A DNA stretch of 64,000 bases from Ichthyophis bannanicus (GCA_033557465.1 CM066033.1:13269080-13333079); one strand, 5' to 3'; shown: positions 1 through 10,999, numbered from the stretch's first letter. Notes: a model not told the origin generated them from the letters alone. A program made the numbers and translations.

Positions 1-358
1 ACATTTAAATGTTCACAATGTGATAAGAGGTTTGCTAACAAAGCTAGCCTAAGAATTCATGAAAGAATACATACTGGAGAGAAGGCATCTAAATGTTCTC
101 AATGTATTAAAAACTTTACTTATAAAACTGGCCTAAAAATTCATGAAAGAGTACAATCTGGAGAGAAATGAGTTGAGATCTGAATGTAATAAACATTTTA
201 TATCAAAATCAGATCAAAGAAAGCATGAAATAATTCATAGTGGACTGGAACAATTTAAATATTCTGAATGTGATAAAAGCTTCAATCAAAAAAGTAATCT
301 GCACATGCATGAAAGAATCCACACTGGAGATCCTACTCCACATACCTTGGCTTAGAAG
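1..358 (+). pseudogene. Decayed C2H2 zinc-finger array (3' end of a zinc-finger gene)
   Basis: The first frame reads C2H2 finger units: Cys-x2-Cys, then Phe and Leu at the usual spacing, His-x3-His, and the HTGEK-type linker. It begins with KCSQCDKRF at about base 10 and stops at a TGA near base 170. The second finger has Gln in place of its last His. The array then continues in another frame (143-355) with two more degenerate fingers ending MHERIHTG, where it runs straight into the tail of an R4-like LINE (PTPHTLA, then a stop). Intact fingers would bind DNA as part of a transcription factor. With the frame break, the lost His and the spliced-in LINE tail, this is most likely a pseudogene or the ruined end of an upstream zinc-finger gene whose body lies left of the window. 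Confidence 0.85.
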
Positions 359-1184
359 TGAGGTTCATGACTGTCATGGTATGTGCAAAACTAATAATTA
401 ACACCGCAAGTAATCTATGAATATTGTTCCCAAAATGATTTTCTAATTATTCTTTCACCCTAATGATGACACCAAATGCAATTTTTAAAAAACTCAAACA
501 AATTGAAAAACCTTATATAAAAGAAGGGGAAAGGACCTCAGTTTTGTGCCTTAAATCAAAATTAGGATCCTTTGTTTGGTTCTAGGTCACTCATCCTCAT
601 AAGTCATAAACACCCCTTCACTACAACTTATTTGATTTGATTTGGTTGCAAGCCTATAATCATCAGTGCATCAAACAATTTGAAAACTTATCTTCACAGC
701 TGAAGCTAGTAGTGGTACACTCGATGTGGCTGCTTAGCGCAAGGAAGGCGCTTCAGGAGTGTAACCAAAAGACTCAAAAAAAAAAAAAGATATAGAAAAG
801 CTGTCATCATCCTTTCTTAATACTAACAAATGTATGTATAAAAAGACTTTTGAAAATCAACATGTTTAAGAATAAAAAGAATAGGATCATATGTTACTTA
901 AAAACTGCTATATAGGCTGCTTATGTTAAAAAGTCTCTCTTCAGCGGTCACTAGTATTGAATAACAAATCATTATGGGAAATAATTTTCACAGATATCAC
1001 TTGTTAAAGCCTTTTTAATATGCACAAAACTAATTCATTTAGAGAAACTGTTCGAAGAGAAACCAGTTACATGTTCTGAATGTGATAAAAAGATTGCTAA
1101 CAAAGCTAGCTAGACTGAGAATTAATGACAGCACACACACTGGAGAGAGGTGTCTATTCCAAGTGATTATTCTGTGACTCATGT

Positions 1185-1470
1185 GGAGAGGGAGAAGATT
1201 CTGAAGCACCAAGAAAATGTGGCAGAAAGACAGAAATATATCCTATCATTGTGGGAGCCACAAGCTTGATAAAGGAGAACTTCAAGTCACATATTAACAA
1301 ATTGCCCATATATGTTATGTCTTATGAACTCCAGAAGGAAACTCTCTTGGCACAATGCAACTACTAAGGCAAGCGTTAGCAGTAAATCCTAGAGACTGAG
1401 TTGATACTTTACATACCCTGGCTTAGGAGTGAGGTTCATGAGTGTCATAGTATGTGCAAAAGTAAATAAA
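1185..1470 (+). pseudogene. R4/R2-like LINE tail (restriction-like endonuclease end), copy 1
   Basis: Conceptual translation shows the end of the C-terminal domain of an RLE-type non-LTR retrotransposon: a damaged VPSDYSV region, KMWQKDRNISYHCGSHK-like remains in shifted frames, and then ELQKETLLGTMQLLRQALAV. The last piece matches the LQK-x-x-LLGTA-x-x-LR-x-x-L signature seen at the end of R4-like elements. Several frameshifts make it non-functional. It is the shortest of three related copies. Confidence 0.55.
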
Positions 1471-2039
1471 CAAAACCAAAAAACAATGGGTCAAACAAAA
1501 CTCAACACCTCAAAGGTGCCAAGAAATATATGTATGTATGTGTGTATGTGAAGGGAAAGGTGAGGCATCCACAGGCATCACTTCGGACCCTTAACTGCAG
1601 GTCTCTGATCACCTCAGCCTCATCATTCGATTCCACCTCCCAACAAATAAGCAATCTTTATATTAACTTAATATGATCTTTGTGAAAAATGTTTTAAAAC
1701 TTCACAAAACCACATTACTTCAAAATTAGAAAGTGTCAGGGCACAAGCAGCACGGCTCAAATATACAGGAATCTACTTCAGAGCGGCATATATCCAAAGC
1801 TGTAACAAACTTTCAACAGCAAAGGAAACAAAGTGATTGTCTTAGATGTCAAAAAGATACTGCGGAGTTACGCTGAACATCAATGTTTCAGCTAAAAAAG
1901 AGCTTGCATTAGGAGCCACCACACAGTCTTGCCACTTCAAAATTTTAAAGCCAAAGAGACGAGTCTTTTTCATATCTAAGATGATCAGCTTCAATCAAAA
2001 AGCTGATCTACAAATGCATGTCTGGAGATAAAATATTTA

Positions 2040-2610
2040 TATGTTCACAATAAAGTAGCATGCCTCATCTGTTGGAAACTCTGTAAATACTACAACATCC
2101 CTGTGCCTGAAAAGCACTGGGATCATGACCCTAAAAGAATTACAGAGAATGAAGAGGTTATGATCACCTGGGATACTCCCATTCTGACCGATAAAAAGCT
2201 GGATGTGAGGAAGCCAGATATAGTGGTAAAATAGAAAAACACCAGAGCGGCATTGATTGTAGCGGTGTCAGTTCCAAGCGACTGTTCTGTGAATTGCATT
2301 GAGAGGGATAAAATCTTCAAGTACCAAGAAATGCAGTCAAAGACCAAGAGAATGTGGCAGAAAGATACCGAGTTATTTCCCATTGTATTGGGTACCACAG
2401 ACTTAATTAATGGGAATTTCCAGCATGCCTTGATAAATTACCTATACAAGTAACATTTTAGGAACTCAAAAGGGAGGCTTCTCTTTGGCACAAAGCAAGT
2501 ACTATGCTGAGCATTAGCAGTAAATTTGAGAGACTGAGATCATACCTCACATACCCTGGCTTAGGAGTGAGGTTCATGACAGTCATGGTATGTGCAAAAC
2601 TCACCCATTT
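2040..2610 (+). pseudogene. R4/R2-like LINE tail (restriction-like endonuclease), copy 2
   Basis: The best-preserved of the three copies. The frame reads a WKLCKYYNIPVPEKHWDHDP segment, then ITENEEVMITWDTPILTDKK, then KPDIVV. After a stop near 2232 come VSVPSDCSVN, a KYQEMQSK stretch and FPIVLGTT. This order (CCHC-like region, R/KPD catalytic motif, VPxD) is the restriction-like endonuclease layout of R2/R4-clade LINEs, which would nick target DNA. Stops and frame changes rule out function. The clade assignment is by motif memory and a search could move it to another RLE-type clade. Confidence 0.6.
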
Positions 2611-3019
2611 GCAGAAATTGCTCCCTCATAAAAGTATAAAAATAAAAAGCCAGAGTCTGTCTACATTATTAAACTAGGAGAGGCATCCAACAAGCAGAAG
2701 GAATGAATGAGAAGCCACCAATATATACAGGGAAGAAAGCAACAGAATTTGCAAAACAAGAGAAAAATCTCTTTGAAGAATTAGATCAGCAAACAAGGAA
2801 AAACAAGTGGCAAATTCCATAAATAGTGTGGGAAATATAAAGCATTACACCAGGAACCATTTGTTGATCAAACAAGGACACATGAGTGGTTACAAAGAGG
2901 TTAATTGAAACTTAAGAATAAGAGATTGATGGTTGCAGCCCAGGACAATGGATTACGGACAAGATGGTTCACAGTGAGCAGAGAAAACTGGTAAAACACA
3001 TATGCAGATTTTATAAGAA

Positions 3020-3605
3020 AGAGCTGAAAATGGTTACTCACCTTGTCACTGGTTGTAAAGTACAGATGGCAGAGAATTGTGTACTGAAAGGCACAACAAA
3101 GTGGCACATCTCATCTACTGGAAACTCTGTAAGCACTGCAACAAAACTGTAACAGAAAAGAGAGTTACAGAGAATGAAGAAGTTATGACAAACTTCGGAC
3201 ATTTCCATTCTGATGGATAAGAAACTGGATGCAAGGAAACCCAATATAGGAAACACTAGAACGGCATTGATAATAGAGGTGTCTGTTCCAAGGAACTATT
3301 CTGTGAATTGCTTGGAGAGGGAGAAGATCCTGAAGTATTGAGAAATGCAGTCAGAGACCAAGAAAATGTGAGACAAAGATACAGAAATATTTCTCATCAT
3401 ATTGGGAGCCATAGGCCTGCTAAAGGAGAACTTTAAGCCACATCGTAACAAATTACCAATACATATTACGTCCTATGAACTCCAGCAGGAGGCTCTCTTT
3501 GGCACGATGCAAGCATTAGCAGTAAATTTGAGAGACTGAGATCATTCTGCACATACCCTCTTTTAGAAGTGATGACTATCATGTTATGTGCAAAACTAAC
3601 CCATT
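3020..3605 (+). pseudogene. R4/R2-like LINE tail (restriction-like endonuclease), copy 3
   Basis: Same arrangement as the copy at 2040-2610, starting slightly further upstream. CKVQMAENCVLKGTTKWHIS corresponds to the zinc-knuckle-like region. It is followed by DKKLDARKPNIG (KPD altered to KPN), VSVPRNYSVN and the terminal LQQEALFGT-like piece. The catalytic Asp of the KPD motif is lost. It ends in the shared marker segment near 3550-3600 and zinc-finger debris follows. Confidence 0.55.
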
Positions 3606-3893
3606 TGGATAAATTGCCCCCAAGAGAACCACTTAATTGTTTACAATATGATAAAAGCTCTGCTAATAAAGTTAGCTTAAGAATTCTTGAAAGAGTAAAC
3701 TGGAGAGAAACCATTTATGTTCCTAATGTGATATGTTTTCATTCAACATCTCCTCAATGAAAACATGACATAGTCCACTCTAAGGGTCTCATGATCAATA
3801 CTTAGTGGAATAATTTCATCTAGTGAAAAGCTTTTTAGATAACATCAGGATGATTTTTCACCTGGAGAAATGTGCTAAAACATTACCCTAGAG

Positions 3894-4077
3894 CAGTGGT
3901 TCTCAGCCCAGTCCTATGGGACCCCCAGGCCAGTCAGGTTTTCAGGATATCCACAATGAGATAGATCTGCATGCACTGCTTCCATTGTATGCAGATCTGT
4001 CTCATGAATATTCATTGTGGATATCCTGAAAACCTGACTGGCCTAGAGGTCCCAGAGGACCAGGTTAAAAACCACTG
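3894..4077. mobile_element. hAT-type palindromic MITE with 8-bp target duplication
   Basis: This 184-bp segment is a near-complete inverted repeat. It starts CAGTGGTTCTCAGCCC and ends AACCACTG, and long arms such as GGATATCCACAATGA pair with TCATTGTGGATATCC-type sequence. The flanks are CCCTAGAG (3886-3893) and CCTTAGAG (4078-4085), an 8-bp duplication with one mismatch. CAGTGG ends and 8-bp duplications are characteristic of hAT elements. There is no coding capacity, so it depended on a transposase in trans. Confidence 0.85.
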
Positions 4078-4224
4078 CCTTAGAGGAAAATTGAGGAAAA
4101 CTTAAAATATGTCTCTCACGGCTTAATGTGATATAAATGAACTTGAACAGGACGATGTAAATAAATATCAGAGAGTAGAAGAAGTAACAATCCAGCATAT
4201 ATTAGTAAGGGAATAGCTCTACAT

Positions 4225-4400
4225 AGAATAATCTCCAGGAACAAGCAGGAATGTAGTCTTCACATATGGGTATTGTCGGCATCGATGGAGCCCACGCGGG
4301 AACGCTCCCCAGCGTCTTATAGGAAAGCTTTTGGGAGAGTCCCACTGCGCCTGCGCTGCTGCTTTCCTGCCTTTCCAACTCTGCCTCTTCGGTTTTTCAT
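4225..4400 (+). repeat. Left inverted terminal repeat of DIRS element 1
   Basis: This begins near ATCTCCAGGAACAAGCAGGA and contains CTTCACATATGGGTATTGTC. The same segments appear reverse-complemented at about 8415-8600 (whole repeat), and the outer ~50 bases appear again at about 8207-8267. Confidence 0.8.
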
Positions 4401-4439
4401 TTTCTGCGGAGGGGTTCTTCTGAAGGATCCCTCTCCTTC

Positions 4440-4771
4440 CCCGCAGCAACAGATGTTTCCTTCGGAGGACATAACTTTTCAAGACTTTATACGGGATGTG
4501 GCTCGGGGCCTCTCAATTGCCATGGCCCCCGAGAAGGAACAGAGAGCTGAAGAACTTGAAATTCTTCAGTATCCTGCAGCCCCTAAAGAGGCCGTAATCC
4601 TTCCCATACATCGGATTTTGCATGACCTCATGCTTGGGATCTGGGAGACATCTTTAACGGTGTCTCCACATTCTCGAAGACTCGATACAATGTACCGGGT
4701 ACCACAGTGTCCCAGGTTCAAAAAAATGCAGTTACCACACCATTCCATGGTTGTAGAATCGGCAATGTGAC
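4440..4771 (+). pseudogene. DIRS element 1 gag-like relic
   Basis: The open frame includes QQMFPSEDITFQDFIRDVAR and then a hydrophilic stretch ending in a stop after VVESAM. It sits between the left terminal repeat and the RT, where DIRS elements encode their Gag-like nucleic-acid-binding protein. It corresponds to part of the gag frame preserved in DIRS element 2 (47270-48585). It is much shorter than that frame and is followed by stops and shifts, so it is a broken remnant. Confidence 0.5.
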
Positions 4772-5254
4772 GAATTAGAAATGCAAAGACACAATTATCT
4801 AATCCTCCAAGCCGTGAGGCAAGAACTCTCAATGCCTTTGGTCGTCGATGTTTTCAGGCCTCTATGTTATCGGCCAGAATAAGTTCATAGAGTCCGAGAA
4901 TACTATTTTAAAAAGGCTCTCAAGGACCACTGCCAATCCAGCTAAGAAAAAGACGGTTAAGAAACCCTTTTTCAACAAAAAAAGAAATTCTATCCTTCTT
5001 CCACCCATACTGTCCACTGCCCAGTCCATGCTTCCCAGAAGGGGCAACAGCAGCTGAAACAACAAGAAAGGCTCAAGTCCCTAGAGCTCAACCAGCTCAG
5101 CAGACACAGCCTCCACAAGGTCTTTGACTCCTTCCTAGAGAACCTAGTCATCCTACCTCTAAGAATTCCAGAGCCACTCAACATTCCAGGCAGACTCTCT
5201 TATTTTGCCAAGAGGTGGCAGCAGATAACATCAGAGCATTGGACTCTCTCCATA

Positions 5255-5923
5255 GTGAAAGAGGGGTACAAACTCCATTTCCAAAGTATGCCCCACTCCA
5301 CTACTAGAGAGTTCAGTTCTGGCTCCCCCACTCCCTTCACCACTCTCTTGTATCAGGAAGTTACCTCACTCCTTGCTCAAGGTGCGATAGAGGACGTACG
5401 TCTTTCTCAACAAGTCCTGGTCTTTTACTCCCCCTACTTCCTTATACCAAAGAAAACAGGAGGGTACAGGCCCATACTGGACATCAGGGAGTTAAACAAG
5501 TTTCTGTTCCGAGAGAAATTCAAAATGATCTCTCTCGGAACACTTCTCCCTTACATCCAGAGTCAGGATTGGCTATGTTCTCTAGACCTAAAGGACGCAT
5601 ATACACACATCCTTATTCATGCAGAACACAGGAGGTTTCTTCGATTCCTCTTTCAGGGAAGACATTGCCAGTACAGGGTTCTACCCTTTGGCCTGGCTTC
5701 TGCCCCAAGAGTCTTTTCAAAATGCATGGCAGTAGTAACAGCATTTCTAAGGACTCTAGGGATATTTGTCTTCCCCTACTTAGACGACTGGCTGATCCGA
5801 GCATCAACAGTTCCAGAGGCCAGCTCTGCTCTTTCCTGCACAATTCAACTTCATCAATATCTGAGATTGGTCATAAATCTCCCAAAATCCCATCTTAACC
5901 TACTCAATCCCGAGAGTTCATAG
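5255..5923 (+). pseudogene. DIRS element 1 reverse transcriptase domain
   Basis: A 222-codon open frame holds the palm and fingers of a DIRS/Ty3-like RT, which copies element RNA into DNA. Visible motifs in order are GAIEDV, FLIPKKTGGYRPILDIRELN, SLDLKDAYTHILI (motif A, Asp), FRFLFQG-type sequence with VLPFGLASAPRVF (motif B) and FPYLDDWL (motif C, the DD catalytic pair). The catalytic residues are intact. The frame breaks at a stop near 5921 before the thumb and RNase H region, which continue in other frames, so the multidomain protein is interrupted. The coding order RT, RNase H, recombinase is as expected for DIRS. Confidence 0.88.
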
Positions 5924-6210
5924 GGGCTCTTCCTGACACGTGGCAGTCAAGAGCTTTCCTGCCACAGCTCCGCTGTGCTCAAATAATTCAACTGGCTTCT
6001 CAAGCAGCCATGAAAACTGCCCTGACTGCTCGATTAATGCTTCAGTTGCTTGGTCATATGGCGTCCACTGTACATGTGGTCCCCTATGCTCGACTACATA
6101 TGTGAGCAGCCTAGTGGACCCTAGCCTCTCAGTGGACTCAGACGTCGGGTCCTCTTGGGGACAAAATCAGAAATTCGACATGCTTCATTTCATCCCTTCA
6201 GTGGTGGCAA

Positions 6211-6654
6211 TTGCTGGAAAACCTTCTCGTAGGGTCACCTTTTCAGCAGCCACTGCGCCAAGCTACCTTGAAGACAGATGCGTCCAAGTTGGGTTGGGGG
6301 AGCTCATCTGGACAATCTCTCCACTCAAGGTCTCTGGACCCAGCAGGAACCTGTCTTTGCATAAACCTACTAGAACTTAGAGCCATTTTCTATGCTCTTC
6401 GAGTATTCCAGAACCATCTGTGCTACAAGACAGTTTTTGTCCAGATGGACAATCAGGTAGCCATGTTCTATGTGAACAAGCAGGGTGGAACAGGTTCGCA
6501 GGCGTTGTGCAACGAAGCTCTACACCTATGGTCCTTTGCAAGAGGCCTTCAGATCCACCTTCTCGCATTGTATCTCCCAGGCAAACAGAATCTCCTAGCA
6601 GACAAAGTCAGCCGAGTACTGCTGCCACACGGGTGGTCTCTTCATTCAGAGTAA
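6211..6654 (+). pseudogene. DIRS element 1 RNase H domain
   Basis: The frame shows TLKTDASKLGWG (first catalytic Asp), ELRAIFYALRVF (catalytic Glu), VFVQMDNQVAMFYVNKQGGT (second Asp) and LPGKQNLLADKVSR (the final Asp region). These are the signatures of retroelement RNase H, which degrades template RNA during reverse transcription. It lies 0.3 kb after the RT frame and is shifted relative to it. A degenerate stretch to about 7060 follows, including the sequence WGTPDIDLFAS after correction of a frame change, which is typical of the region after RNase H in DIRS. Confidence 0.8.
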
Positions 6655-7194
6655 ATTGCTCGAATCTTTCTGATATGAGGAACTCCAGATATAGACCTAT
6701 TTGCAAGTCCGTAGAATGCCAAACTTCCCAGATTCTGTTCCAGAATTCCTGCTCGGAACAGTCAGGCAATGGATGCTTTCCACCTCCACTGGGGTCAGGA
6801 CTTCCAATATGCCTACCGCCCATTCCCCTCATTCCCAAGACTCTTTTCAAACTTTAGAGAGACAAGGGTCATATTATCCTCATAGCCCCACGCTGGCCAT
6901 GACAGACGTGGTATCAACTGCTTCTACGTCTTTCTCAAGCCAAACCTCTGGAGTTGGGATGTGCTCCAGATCTTCTATCCCAGGAGAACGGGACTCTTCT
7001 GCAACCCAACCCTCAGTCCTTGTACCTGATGGTGTGGCTGCTGAGAGCTTAGAACTATACGATATCAACCTTTCTCAACAGGTTAAGGATATCCTTTTGG
7101 CCTCCAGGAAACCTTCCATTAGGCATGCTTACACTTTTAAGTGGAGAAGGTTCTCTATCCGGTGTTCAGAGAAGGAACTTAATCCTTTTTAGAT

Positions 7195-8093
7195 CCAGCA
7201 GAGGCGTTACTGGAGTATCTTCTCCACATCTCATCCTCTGGACTTAAAACTAATTCAGTAAGGGCCCACCTTAGTGCCACTGCGGCTTTCCACACGCCCT
7301 TTGTTGAACAACCTGTTTCCTCTCAGCTGCTTGTAGCGCGTTTTATGAGAGGTCTACTCTTAATTAAGCCTCCCATTAAGCCATCACCCGTGGCATGGGA
7401 TTTAAATCTTGTCCTTGGACAGCTTATGAAGCCGCCCTTCGAACCTTTAGCCACTACATCCTTAAAATGTATTTCTTGGAAGGTGATCTTCCTAATTGCC
7501 CTCACTTCTGCAAGACGCATTAGTGAGCTACAAGCCTTAGTGGCTGACCCTCCTTACACAAGGTTCCACCATGAAAAGGTAGTCTTTACGACTGTTCCTC
7601 ACTTTATGCCAAAGGTGGTTTCGCCTTTTCATTTGAACCAGTTGGTTTACCTTCCTGTCTTCTTCCCTAAGCCTCATGCCTCTAGTGCAGAAAGGAATCT
7701 TCATACTCTAGATTGTAAACAGGCTTTAGCTTTTACCTTCAGAGGACTAAGCATGGTAAAAAAAAAGCTTCATAGCTTTTTGTTGCCTTTGATTCCAGTC
7801 ACCTTGGTGTATCATTTTCCAAGCGAACACTCTCCAATTGGATTGCAAACTAATATCCTTTACCTACCTATGAGTGTAAAGAACTTTCTCTCGAAGGTCA
7901 TGTCACAGCTCTCAATGTGAGAGCAATGGCTGCCTCTATGGCCAACCTTCGCTTGGTGTTGATTGACGACATTAGCAAAGCAGCCACTTGGTCCTCTGTC
8001 CATACTTTTGCGGCACATTACTGCTCAGACAAGGACTCCCGTCGGGATGCCTCGTTTGGCCAGGCTGTTCTCCAGTATCTCTTTCAGACTTAG
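7195..8093 (+). pseudogene. DIRS element 1 tyrosine recombinase
   Basis: The main frame (7345-7920) reads RGLLLIKPPIKPSPVAWDLN, LMKPPFEPLAT, FLIALTSARRISELQALV (a motif with the catalytic Arg) and VSPFHLNQLVYLPVFFP. After a frame change near 7917 the C-terminal part continues as AMAASMANLRLVLIDDISKA, ATWSSVHTFAAHY, then SFGQAVLQ. The HTFAAHY segment is the region of the catalytic Tyr in DIRS recombinases. This enzyme would integrate the circular DNA intermediate by strand exchange. The frameshift separates the Arg and Tyr portions, so the copy is defective. Confidence 0.8.
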
Positions 8094-8204
8094 AACAACT
8101 CCTACCCCCTGTCCCAGGTTTCGATACCAGAGATCCTTGGGAGGAAACATGACCCACTTTAGCCTGTGTTTCACTTCTCTATCTGGGGTCATCTCCCTGG
8201 CATC

Positions 8205-8310
8205 TTTAAGCTAGGGTCCCATATGTGAAGACTACATTCCTGCTTGTTCCTGGAGATAGTGTAGTTACTCATCTGTAACAGGTGATCTCCGGGAACAGCA
8301 GGAATTGAGT
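8205..8310 (+). repeat. Internal complementary region of DIRS element 1
   Basis: The first half (about 8207-8267, CATATGTGAAGACTACATTC) is the reverse complement of the outer left terminus at 4225-4270. The second half (about 8268-8310, GTAACAGGTGATCTCCGGGA) is the reverse complement of the outer right terminus at about 8530-8585. An internal copy of the joined ends is the hallmark of DIRS1-like elements and serves as template for completing the circle. Confidence 0.8.
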
Positions 8311-8414
8311 CTTCACAACCCACCCACCTCCCCTAGGAGTTGTATCTCTGTCTCTCTCACTCTCCCTTTTTTTCTTTCCTTCTCTCTTTTTGTCTTATCT
8401 ACAAACTCAACTGA

Positions 8415-8605
8415 AGAGGGAGAGTTGGAAAAGCGGGAAGGCAGCAGCGCAGGCACAGTAGGATGCTCCCAAAAGCTTTCCTATAGGACGCTGGGGAGCA
8501 TTCCTGCGATTCTCCATCGGGGCCGACGATACCCATATGTGAAGACTCAATTCCTGCTGTTCCCAAAGATCACCTGTTACAGGCGAGTAACTATGCTTTA
8601 CAGGG
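8415..8605 (-). repeat. Right inverted terminal repeat of DIRS element 1
   Basis: Read on the minus strand this gives AACAGGTGATCTTTGGGAAC, then CTTCACATATGGGTATCGTC, then the AGCTTTTGGGAG segment. It matches the left terminal repeat of the element. Confidence 0.8.
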
Positions 8606-8689
8606 GGTTAAATTCATATTGAAATGTACTTTACATTTATGGTCAACGTTATTGGCACCCTTGCATTATAGGTTTCCTTATCGTCCATC

Positions 8690-9640
8690 CAGTCCAGTTG
8701 CGTAGGTTATGCACGACTACCAGCAGATGGAGACTGAGAATTATTAGCGTGATCTTTCTGACATCATGGTACAAAGGGATCTGTGCAGCCTCGATCTCTC
8801 CAGTATTTCTCAGTCTCCAGCAGATGGAGATTAGCATAGTCCTGTGCAATCTGTATCGGATGGAATTTTTTTGAGGTATTTTTGTGGAAACGATAGTGCT
8901 CTGGGGTGCAGAACCTGGTGGTGCCAGGTCCCTCCCCCTTCCTCTCTCCCCCCCCCCCCCCCCGGCACATCTCCTCTTTTTCCTAGAGCTACTTTGGTGT
9001 AGCCAGGAGAGGGGTAATTTCCCTTCTTCATGCTGAACTTGGTGGGGCAGCAGGAAGAAAGAGTCTGCTGATATTTCTGTACAAAAGAGAGAGAACCACT
9101 AAGCAGATGTGTTGCTATTGCCCTTGGCTTTCTTGCTTTTTGGTGGCTGCTCTTTTTTATTCTGGGGTATTACTATTAATGATGATATTAAGTACATTCC
9201 AGCCGCGGGTAGCCCCACTGAACACAGGATAATTTGGAGGAGCGTTTCTTGCTGTGAAGGGCTGCCATTTTAGTGTACTGTTCAGCCACTTTTTTGTCAT
9301 GGTAGCAAGGCTATGGGTTCAGGCCTCAGGTTGGGGGTAGCTCTCCCAAGGCACTGCTCTGGTTTTTTCCCCTTTCCCTGGGACTCTGGTTTAGGGAAAG
9401 GAGCCCCTTTGTAGGCACGGATCAGGGGGCTGGTATGTTTTCCATACTCAACGTAATTTCCTATTTTTGGTTAGGCTTGGTAGAATTGATTCTGGTAAGA
9501 TAGTAGGCTCCTTTCTGTCGCAAGTCCCTTTAGTTCTAGGGTAGGGGTATGTTTTCTGGTAGCTGTCAGAATTTATTGTTTAGCTTTGAATGGCCTGCCC
9601 TCTGTATGCACCTAAGCATGCTTCTAGGTTTGTTGACAAC
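8690..9640. repeat. Probable DIRS-like terminal relic and unrecognised sequence
   Basis: CAGCAGATGGAGACTGAGAA near 8722 and its approximate reverse complement TTCTCAGTCTCCAGCAGATG near 8811 form an inverted pair. This wording (CTCCAGCAGATG) also occurs in the DIRS element 3 left end near 39212. The rest to about 9640 has a C-tract at 8949-8963 and no coding signal that I recognise. Confidence 0.35.
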
Positions 9641-10547
9641 ATCCTATCTATCATCCGATACCATCACCTCCAGATCCTGCTTTTCTTTCATGCACTGAAG
9701 TACTTCACCCTATATACTGTATCACTTCCCTTTAGTAAAGCCATGAGATCTCAGATCTTGTGATCATTTGTATTTTAGAAATTACACTATCCTTGGCTTT
9801 ATCAGAGTTTTTCATTAATTTACTCATCACAAAGATTAGACTAATCAAGCTATAGTTTCCACCCTCTTCCTTACTTCCACTTTTGTGGATAGGAATTACA
9901 TATGATCCAATGGAGAAAAGCATAGGAGACCTCACAAAAACTAAGGAATACCAGTACAAGGTGAGAAGTCCAAAAAAAAAAGAGTTTATTCAAGATACCC
10001 CAAAGGGTAAACACACGTTACAGAATTAATGTATGCTGCATATTCTAGGAACCTCATATGGCCAGTTTTTGCCAGTCAAGTAATATAACTTATATGTGAA
10101 TGACATTAACATTTGATGCATGGCATGCGGATAGACTAACTTGTGGCATCGTCAGACTGTACTGTACCAAGCCATAACTGCTCACTGTGTGACTTGAAAA
10201 CCTGGTGCCCACTTCCCTATGACATCAGACTTTTGTTATTAGCCCCTATCTCCCCATGACCAGCATAGCTCTTCTGCCCCTATCCCCCCATGTCCAATAT
10301 CTCCCCATTTTACACCACCTCCTCAAGTCTAGTCCACTGCGACCTTGATGCCTGCCCTTTGCCCCGCCACCACTTTTCCTGTTCCCTTGGTGATGGTGAC
10401 ATCAGCGGACCTCCAATAAAAAAGAACGTGGGTCTTTCCAACTCCGCGCTTGCATGGCTGGACTGATCCCTCTCTCCTCTGACATATGCATGTGTCAAAC
10501 GAGGGAGGGAGTAGACCAGCCATGCAAGTGTGGTGTTGCAAAGAACC
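9641..10547. other. Unrecognised intergenic sequence
   Basis: I see no conserved coding frame, clear repeat boundary or RNA gene in this stretch. Short open frames here have no recognisable motifs. Confidence 0.5.
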
Positions 10548-10550
10548 ATG

Positions 10551-10996
10551 GGGCCCGATAATGAGTTGGCAGCGCATAGAACTCCCTGCCGACCCTTAAC
10601 TCCGGATATCTGGGGTCGTATGCGACCTCAGCATTGAATATCCGGGGATCACTGCAGACACGGGAAGCCACAATTGCTAACCATGCAGCAGTGATATTGC
10701 ATGCTGCCCGGTTATCTCTTGCGCCTTAAAAATAGGCGAGGAAAACCCTCACCTATCTATAAAGTGCAGATCGCTAACTGGGCAGCATGCAATATTGCTG
10801 CTACCCAGTTAGCGCTTGTCACCGCCTCTGCTCCATCCCAGAACGCTCCCGACATGCCCCAATGCAAAGTGGATAGCATCAGGGTGCATAGGGAAATTAC
10901 GAGGGGATATTCAACGGTACTAACCATGTAAGTGCCAGTGAATATCCCCAGTTAAAGCATTTACATGGTTTACTGGGCCTTTCGAATATTGGGCCC
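10551..10996. mobile_element. Fold-back DNA element (non-autonomous) with GGGCCC ends
   Basis: It starts GGGCCCGATAATGAG and ends CGAATATTGGGCCC. The inner arms are also inverted: GATATTGCATGCTGCCCGG near 10691 pairs with GGGCAGCATGCAATATTGC near 10779, and GAATATCCGGGGA near 10635 pairs with the AATATCCCC piece near 10932. The flanking ATG on both sides (10548-10550 and 10997-10999) could be a 3-bp target duplication. There is no coding capacity. Confidence 0.55.
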
Positions 10997-10999
10997 ATG

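Larger units (their letters stand above)
330..3810 (+). repeat. Degenerate tandem units of R4-like LINE tail plus zinc-finger debris
   Basis: A marker segment (ACCCTGGCTTAGGAGTGAGG, then GTTCATGAC and TATGTGCAAAAC) recurs near 340, 1420 and 2550, and in damaged form near 3555. The spacing is about 1.0-1.1 kb. Between markers lie the same R4-like endonuclease tail and broken zinc-finger pieces (about 1060-1140, 1985-2030 and 3610-3770). The pieces still show CSECDK, SFNQKADLQMH and a damaged LRILERVNWRE. The order is finger debris, then LINE tail, then finger debris. This suggests segmental duplication of a zinc-finger exon that already carried a LINE insertion. Confidence 0.6.
4215..8605 (+). 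mobile_element. DIRS-type tyrosine-recombinase retrotransposon, element 1
   Basis: It has the full DIRS layout: a left terminal repeat (about 4225-4400), a gag relic, RT, RNase H, tyrosine recombinase, an internal complementary region (8205-8310) and an inverted right terminal repeat (about 8415-8600). The right repeat, read backwards, matches the left one over the segment around TCTTCACATATGGGTAT, the GGAAAGCTTTTGGGAG segment and the CTGCGCTGCTGC segment. DIRS elements replicate through a circular intermediate and insert by recombinase instead of an integrase. Several frameshifts suggest this copy is inactive. Confidence 0.9.
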
